Assembly: GCA_963734725.1 (NCBI GenBank)
Contig: CAVTIX010000015.1
Span: forward strand, 124,001 to 188,000
DNA length: 64,000 nt
Direction: 5' to 3'
Origin: DASXKD01 sp963734725
GTDB taxonomy: Bacteria > Actinomycetota > Actinomycetes > Streptosporangiales > Streptosporangiaceae
Below the pieces are notes generated by a model. That model did not search any database. It was not told where the DNA came from and saw nothing but the letters and a program-made list of their open reading frames with translations. Of this stretch, positions 59,886-64,000 are shown one piece after another (position 1 is the first letter of the stretch; each line of letters begins with the position of its first letter). The position numbers and the translations under genes were made by a program.

Positions 59886-60010
59886 CTTGACATCCTCCAT
59901 CCGCCTAAAGGCGGGGGATTCCGGCGGTCACCCGCTGGGTTTCGTGCTTCGCTGGCGACCGCCCTCCCCGGCTTACCGGCCGGGGCCACGGAGACCGGTG
60001 TCCGGTGACA
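59886..60010 (-). mobile_element. IS200/IS605-type (TnpB) right-end remnant
   Basis: Contains the hairpin CCGCC-TAAA-GGCGG (59909-59922) with CTTGACATCCTCC on one side and GGGGATTCC on the other, the characteristic right end of IS605/IS1341-like elements, where the guide (omega) RNA of TnpB terminates. On the minus strand the next 80 bases resemble the end of a tnpB gene (AGKPGRAVASEARNPAGDRRNPP). No transposase or TnpB core is present. The conserved end abuts the epoxide hydrolase start. Confidence 0.55.
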
Positions 60011-60033
60011 GAACGCAGGGGATGCGCCCCGAG

Positions 60034-60063
60034 CCCGCGTAAAGTCAACCCGCGTAAAGTCAA
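60034..60063. repeat. 15-bp tandem duplication upstream of the GCS-like gene
   Basis: CCCGCGTAAAGTCAA occurs twice back to back, 60034-60048 and 60049-60063, 52 bases before the start codon. It could be a repeated activator site or a slippage duplication. Confidence 0.6.
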
Positions 60064-60114
60064 ATTATGCGGCTGGGCGCCGCAAACGTCTCCTTGACTT
60101 GGGTGGAGGCCTTA

Positions 60115-61596
60115 ATGGGCCGGGACATTCAGCCGATCAAGATCAGCGGCGAGGACCGGGGGAGGTACCGGGACAAGCTCCAGCGCTCGCTCGAGGTGTT
60201 CGCCCGGATGCTGCGCGAGCACCTGTTCGATGCCGACACGTCACAAGTGGGCCTGGAGATCGAGCTCAACCTCGTGGACGACGACGGGGCGCCGTCGATG
60301 CAGAACGCCGACGTGCTTGATGCCATCGCCGATCCGGCCTGGGCGACCGAGCTCGGGCAGTTCAACCTGGAAATCAACATCCCGCCCCGGCGGCTCGACG
60401 GCGATTCCGTGGCGGGCCTGGAGCAGGAGGTCCGGGGCAGCCTCAACGACGCGGACGCCAAGGCGCGTGGCACGGGCAACCGCCTGGTCATGATCGGCAT
60501 CCTGCCGACGCTGAAAGAGAGCGACCTGAACGAGGGCGCCCTGTCAGCTAACGCGCGGTACCGGGTGATCAACGAGCAGATCTTCGCGGCGCGCGGGGAG
60601 GACATGCGCATCGCGATCGAAGGCCCCGAGCGGCTCGTCACCCACGCCGACAGCATCACCCCCGAGGCCGCCTGCACCAGCGTCCAGCTGCACGTCCAGG
60701 TCTCGCCCGAGTCCTTCGCGCACTACTGGAACGCCGCCCAGGCCATCGCCGGCGTTCAGGTCGCGCTGGCGGCCAACTCCCCGTTCCTGTTCGGCAAGCG
60801 GCTGTGGCAGGAGACCAGGATCACGCTGTTCGAGCAGGCCACCGACACCCGCCCGGTGGAACTGCAGCAGCAAGGCGTGCGGCCCCGGGTGTGGTTCGGC
60901 GAGCGCTGGATCACGTCGGTGTTCGACCTGTTCGAGGAGAACATCCGGTACTTCCCCGCCCTGCTGCCGATCTGCGAGGACGAAGACCCGCTCGCCGAGC
61001 TTGACCGCGGGGCCGGCCCGCAACTGGCCGAGATGAGCCTGCACAACGGGACGATCTACCGCTGGAACCGGCCGGTCTACGCGGTCGTGAACGGCACGCC
61101 GCACCTGCGGGTGGAGAACCGGGTCCTCCCGGCCGGCCCGTCGGTGTCGGACATCATGGCGAACGCAGCGTTCTACTACGGGCTGGTGCGGGTGCTGGCC
61201 GAGGCGCAGCGCCCGGTCTGGACCCAGATGTCGTTCGCCACCGCTGGCGAGAACCTCTACGAGGCCGCGCGCAACGGCCTGGACGCTCATCTGTACTGGC
61301 CGGGATTTGGTGAGATGCCCGCGACCGAACTCGTGCTGCGCCGCTTGCTGCCGCTGGCCCTGGAGGGGCTGAGCCGCTGGGGCGTCAACCCGGCCCTGGC
61401 CGACCGCATGATGCAGATCATCGAGCAGCGCTGCATCACCGGCCAGACCGGCGCGGCCTGGCAGACGGCCACGGTCGCGGCGATCAGCGAGAACAGCGGC
61501 GCCGATCGCAGGGAGGCGCTGCGGCAGATGACCCAGCGCTACATCGAGCACATGCACACCAACGAGCCCGTGCACAACTGGCCCAACGGCGGCTGA
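60115..61596 (+). CDS. Glutamate-cysteine ligase family (GCS2-like) protein
   Basis: A 493-residue ATP-grasp-like carboxylate-amine ligase of the actinobacterial GCS2 type. The N-terminal segment SQVGLEIELNLVDDDG has the metal-binding glutamates; FNLEINIPPR and TSVQLHVQVSPESFAHYWN match the active-site strands, and HLRVENRVLPAGPS near residue 350 is also typical. It may form a gamma-glutamyl amide, but the amine is unproven; mycothiol producers do not need glutathione. ATG 60115 follows GGAGG by five bases. Confidence 0.82.
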   Translation: MGRDIQPIKISGEDRGRYRDKLQRSLEVFARMLREHLFDADTSQVGLEIELNLVDDDGAPSMQNADVLDAIADPAWATELGQFNLEINIPPRRLDGDSVAGLEQEVRGSLNDADAKARGTGNRLVMIGILPTLKESDLNEGALSANARYRVINEQIFAARGEDMRIAIEGPERLVTHADSITPEAACTSVQLHVQVSPESFAHYWNAAQAIAGVQVALAANSPFLFGKRLWQETRITLFEQATDTRPVELQQQGVRPRVWFGERWITSVFDLFEENIRYFPALLPICEDEDPLAELDRGAGPQLAEMSLHNGTIYRWNRPVYAVVNGTPHLRVENRVLPAGPSVSDIMANAAFYYGLVRVLAEAQRPVWTQMSFATAGENLYEAARNGLDAHLYWPGFGEMPATELVLRRLLPLALEGLSRWGVNPALADRMMQIIEQRCITGQTGAAWQTATVAAISENSGADRREALRQMTQRYIEHMHTNEPVHNWPNGG

Positions 61597-61670
61597 GCAG
61601 CATCGCCCCGGCTGCCCGGCGTACGCTGAAGGCCTGGGCGCCGTTCCGTGGGGCGCCCGCGGAGGTTGCG

Positions 61671-61997
61671 ATGGTGCTGACCGGGGTGCTGAGCGTCCTC
61701 GCGCCGCTCGCTGACCTGGCGCGGGACACAAGCCACCTGCTGCTCGCTCCGGCCAATCTGTCCGCCGTCGCCGTAACCCTGCTCGCCGGTGCCGTGCTCG
61801 CCGGAGCGCTGGCCGCCTGCCTGGCCAGCGGCGCCGGGCTGGGCCGGCTCTCCACCGCGGCGCCGCTGATCCGCCGCGCCGCCGCGCTGCGCGAGAAGTC
61901 CTGGCGGGCCGCGTTCCTGCCACAGCGCGACCCGGACGCGGCCGGACGGCCCCGTCCCCGAGCGCCCTCGGCGGCCCAGGCGGCCGCCGTTTCCTGA
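61671..61997 (+). CDS. Small membrane protein, DUF6412-like
   Basis: A 108-residue protein with a hydrophobic N-terminus, one clear helix at about 30-52 (SAVAVTLLAGAVLAGALAACLA), and a basic Pro/Arg-rich tail. Proteins of this size and form precede yidC-like genes in other actinobacteria, and this one lies 116 bases ahead of one. A GGAGG site precedes the ATG. The function is unknown, but a YidC-associated role is suggested. Confidence 0.65.
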   Translation: MVLTGVLSVLAPLADLARDTSHLLLAPANLSAVAVTLLAGAVLAGALAACLASGAGLGRLSTAAPLIRRAAALREKSWRAAFLPQRDPDAAGRPRPRAPSAAQAAAVS

Positions 61998-62113
61998 CCT
62001 CAGGGCGCACCGGCCCGCGGGCCGACTGACCTTGAACCATGCCCGATCGCGGGCTGACCGCGGCCGCCTCCAGCCGTCATTCCCACTTCTGGCCCGCTGG
62101 AGGGTTGCTCACC

Positions 62114-63037
62114 ATGTCTGTTTTCCCCGGCGTCCCCGTCAACGCCGCTTACCACGTTGTCTCCGGGCTGGCAGGCCTGCTCGCGCCGCTGGCGGGAGGG
62201 CTGGCCGCCGCCGTCGCGATCGCCGGTTTCACCGTGGCCATCCGGCTGCTGCTCCTGCCGCTGAGTTACCGCGCGATGCGCGGGATGGCGGCGCAGGCCC
62301 GGATCGCGCCCCGGGCACGGGCGCTGCAGAAGCAGCACGCCGGGCAGCCGGACCGGCTGCAGCGCGAGCTGGCCGCCTTGTACCAGTCCGAGGGCACCAG
62401 CATGTTCGCCGGGTGCCTGCCTGCTCTGGCGCAGTGGCCCGTCCTCAGCGTCGTGTACCTGCTGTTCCGGTCGCCGCGCATCGCCGGGGCCCCGAACACG
62501 CTGCTCAGCCACGGCCTGTTCGGCGCGCCGCTGGGCAGCCACTGGCTGGGCGGGGCCGGGCCGCTCAGCGCGCAGGGCGCGGTGTTCGCTGGCTTGTTCC
62601 TGCTATTGGCCGGCATCGGCTGGCTGTCGGCCAGGCTGGCGCGCCGCATCGGCGCCCCGGCCGCGCGGCCGGGCACGCGCGCCGCCGGGCCAGGCACCAC
62701 AGCCACCCGGCTGACCCACACCACAGCCACCCGGCCGACCCGCACCCCGGCCACCCGGCCCGCCGTCACGACCAGCGGGCCAGGCGCCACGACCGCCCGG
62801 CCGGCCCGGACCACGGTCACCGGGCCGGCCGAGACAAGCCCGGGCGGCGGCGTCGCGTCGATGTCCGCCGCCCTGGCCCGCGCGCTGCCGTACTTCACCG
62901 TGGTGGTGGCCGCGTTCGTGCCGCTGGCGGCCGGGGTGTACCTGCTGACGACCACCGCCTGGACGCTGGCCGAGCGGGCCTTCGTGCAGCGTGCCCTGGT
63001 CTCCGGGCCGGGCGTTGACGGCCAGGACGGGGACTGA
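62114..63037 (+). CDS. YidC/Oxa1-family membrane insertase (short paralogue)
   Basis: A 307-residue protein with the YidC core: VAIAGFTVAIRLLLLPLSYRAMRGMAAQARIAPRARALQKQ, then the hydrophobic hairpin with FAGCLPALAQWPVLSVVYLLF. The positively charged groove residue is the Arg in IRLLLLP. A Thr/Pro/Arg-rich hydrophilic loop of about 80 residues lies between the fourth and fifth helices (about 180-255), unusual for the family. The housekeeping YidC is normally beside rnpA near oriC, so this is an extra copy. ATG 62114 has GGAGGG nine bases upstream. Confidence 0.85.
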   Translation: MSVFPGVPVNAAYHVVSGLAGLLAPLAGGLAAAVAIAGFTVAIRLLLLPLSYRAMRGMAAQARIAPRARALQKQHAGQPDRLQRELAALYQSEGTSMFAGCLPALAQWPVLSVVYLLFRSPRIAGAPNTLLSHGLFGAPLGSHWLGGAGPLSAQGAVFAGLFLLLAGIGWLSARLARRIGAPAARPGTRAAGPGTTATRLTHTTATRPTRTPATRPAVTTSGPGATTARPARTTVTGPAETSPGGGVASMSAALARALPYFTVVVAAFVPLAAGVYLLTTTAWTLAERAFVQRALVSGPGVDGQDGD

Positions 63038-63098
63038 CTGACACCCACTAGAAACCGGGCCGGAATGCGGGCGGAGAATTGGCTTGGCAAGACCTATA

Positions 63099-63115
63099 CT
63101 CGGTATAATACTGAG
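63099..63115. promoter_or_regulatory. PadR operator overlapping a TATAAT box
   Basis: CTCGGTAT-A-ATACTGAG, a 17-bp inverted repeat with one mismatch, just before the padR start. It includes TATAAT (63104-63109), so a bound repressor would block RNA polymerase. A TTGGCA/TTGGCT-type -35 element lies upstream with imperfect spacing. Confidence 0.55.
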
Positions 63116-63139
63116 CATGATGCACGCTTGGAGGGTCGC

Positions 63140-63748
63140 ATGAGCGTCCGGCACGCACTGCTCGCGCTGCTCAGCGAGGGCCCGAAGTACGGCCTGCAGC
63201 TTCGTGAGGAGTTCGAGGCCAGGACCGGTGAGGTCTGGCCGCTGAACGTCGGCCAGGTGTACACGACGCTGCAGCGCCTGGAGCGGGACGGGCTGGTCGA
63301 GTCCGACGACAGCACGGACGAGGGCCCGCAGAAGGGGTTCCGTATCACCGCCGGGGGCGCGGAGGAACTGGCCGCATGGCTGCGCACCCCGCCCGACCTC
63401 AGCTCGCCGCCCCGCGATGAGCTGGTGATGAAGGTGCTGGTGGCGCTACGGGTTCCCGGTGTGGACGTGCACGACGTGATCCAGGTGCACCGCCGCTACC
63501 TGGTGGAGCTGATGCAGCAGTGGACCCGGCTGAAAGACGACGAGGCCGACTTCGACCTCGGCCTGGCGCTGGTGGTGGACGCGGAACTGTTCCGGCTGGA
63601 CTCGGTCATCCGGTGGCTGGACGCCGCAGAGGGCCGCCTCAAGCGGGCCGCTGCCGACCAGGCTACCGAGAGCACGACCACCCCCGCCCTCCAGCTTGCT
63701 CCCGCGCCGCTGCCGAACCTGCGGCGCCGGACGGGGATGCGCAGATGA
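63140..63748 (+). CDS. PadR-family transcriptional regulator
   Basis: A 202-residue repressor. The winged helix (about 1-85) begins MSVRHALLALLSEGPKYGLQLREEFEARTGEVWPLNVGQVYTTLQRLERDGLV, a textbook PadR N-terminus. The C-terminal half is a Vir_act_alpha-type helical dimerisation domain. ATG 63140 follows GGAGG by five bases. It precedes an ABC ATPase gene by 70 bases and probably represses itself and that transporter, a common arrangement for drug or lipid exporters. Confidence 0.93.
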   Translation: MSVRHALLALLSEGPKYGLQLREEFEARTGEVWPLNVGQVYTTLQRLERDGLVESDDSTDEGPQKGFRITAGGAEELAAWLRTPPDLSSPPRDELVMKVLVALRVPGVDVHDVIQVHRRYLVELMQQWTRLKDDEADFDLGLALVVDAELFRLDSVIRWLDAAEGRLKRAAADQATESTTTPALQLAPAPLPNLRRRTGMRR

Positions 63749-63818
63749 GGCACGCATACCGCGGCCTTCGACCGATCAAATTGCCTGCAACACGACGGGG
63801 GCCCGAGGAGGCCATGAG

Positions 63819-64000
63819 ATGAGCATGCTGGAACTGCGCGGCGTGACGAAGGTCTACGGACAGGGCGCCACCGTAGTGAACGCCCTGGGCGGTGTGGATC
63901 TGACGGTAGAGCCTGGCGCGATGGTGGCGGTGATGGGGCCGAGCGGCTCGGGCAAGTCCACACTGCTCACGATCGCCGGGAGCCTGGAGGAGCCGACAGA
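63819..64000 (+). CDS. ABC transporter ATP-binding protein, partial (MacB/LolD type)
   Basis: The first 60 residues of an ABC ATPase, cut by the window edge. MLELRGVTKVYGQG is the usual A-loop start, VNALGGVDLTVEPG follows, and Walker A GPSGSGKST is at about residues 42-50. The spacing and wording suit the MacB/LolD/YtrE class, which pairs with FtsX-like permeases. ATG 63819 has GGAGG seven bases upstream. It is probably regulated by the PadR protein encoded ahead of it. Confidence 0.9.
   Translation, partial: MSMLELRGVTKVYGQGATVVNALGGVDLTVEPGAMVAVMGPSGSGKSTLLTIAGSLEEPT

Overview
The window is about 70% G+C with dense, mostly operonic genes, GTG/TTG starts and GGAGG ribosome sites. Gene content is actinobacterial: a Pup-proteasome activator (Bpa), CrgA, an fhaA-fhaB-pstP-rodA-pbpA-pknB operon behind a tRNA-Leu, ClpX-type zinc-finger regulators, ECF42/DGPF pairs and GlfT2/Glf galactofuran enzymes. 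The pknB-crgA-ppiA neighbourhood is usually close to oriC in Actinobacteria. A Streptosporangiales-like host is my guess; there is no rRNA to settle it.

Layout. 0-5.3 kb: an acyl-CoA ligase cut by the left edge, an AAA ATPase, an exported beta-propeller and CtaG. 5.3-8.7 kb: a scarred region around tRNA-Ser(UGA) with a truncated regulator, IS481 debris and a 165-bp MITE, enclosing a three-gene ECF sigma / O6-alkylguanine methyltransferase / 2OG-Fe(II) oxygenase operon that looks like an alkylation-damage unit. 8.8-17.5 kb: a second Ogt, a double ClpX-type zinc-finger protein, a quinone oxidoreductase, Bpa, PheA, a glycosyltransferase, a STAS protein and an arginine deiminase homologue that has lost most of its catalytic residues. 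17.9-26.6 kb: a polytopic membrane protein, a MarR regulator with 25-residue tandem repeats divergent from a Wzm/Wzt-like polysaccharide exporter (two matching operators lie between them), a PAS-GAF-PAS histidine kinase, an Fpg/Nei glycosylase and a universal stress protein.

27-36.5 kb: tRNA-Leu(CAG) and the cell-growth kinase operon without pknA, then crgA, a rhomboid protease and ppiA. 36.6-42.7 kb: an ATP-dependent DNA ligase, a Nudix hydrolase, and a Baeyer-Villiger-type monooxygenase / TetR / AurF-like diiron oxygenase group. 42.7-52.8 kb: an envelope glycan region with polytopic membrane proteins (one frameshifted), a GT2-glf-glfT2 operon, and a divergent sulfotransferase-GT2 operon. 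53-64 kb: a frameshifted Tat-lipoprotein of the dimethylformamidase type, XthA, a DGPF/ECF42 pair, a frameshifted epoxide hydrolase beside an IS200/IS605-type end, a glutamate-cysteine-ligase-like enzyme, a DUF6412-like/YidC pair, and a PadR regulator ahead of an ABC ATPase cut by the right edge.

The most connected theme is the cell envelope: exporter (21-23 kb), growth kinase operon (27-35 kb) and galactofuran/sulfotransferase locus (43-53 kb). The most unusual single items are the inactive-looking arginine deiminase, the MarR repeat protein with its paired operators, the ECF-Ogt-oxygenase operon, and a 68-bp inverted-repeat module present twice 50 kb apart. Several genes carry single-base frameshifts that could be real decay or assembly errors.
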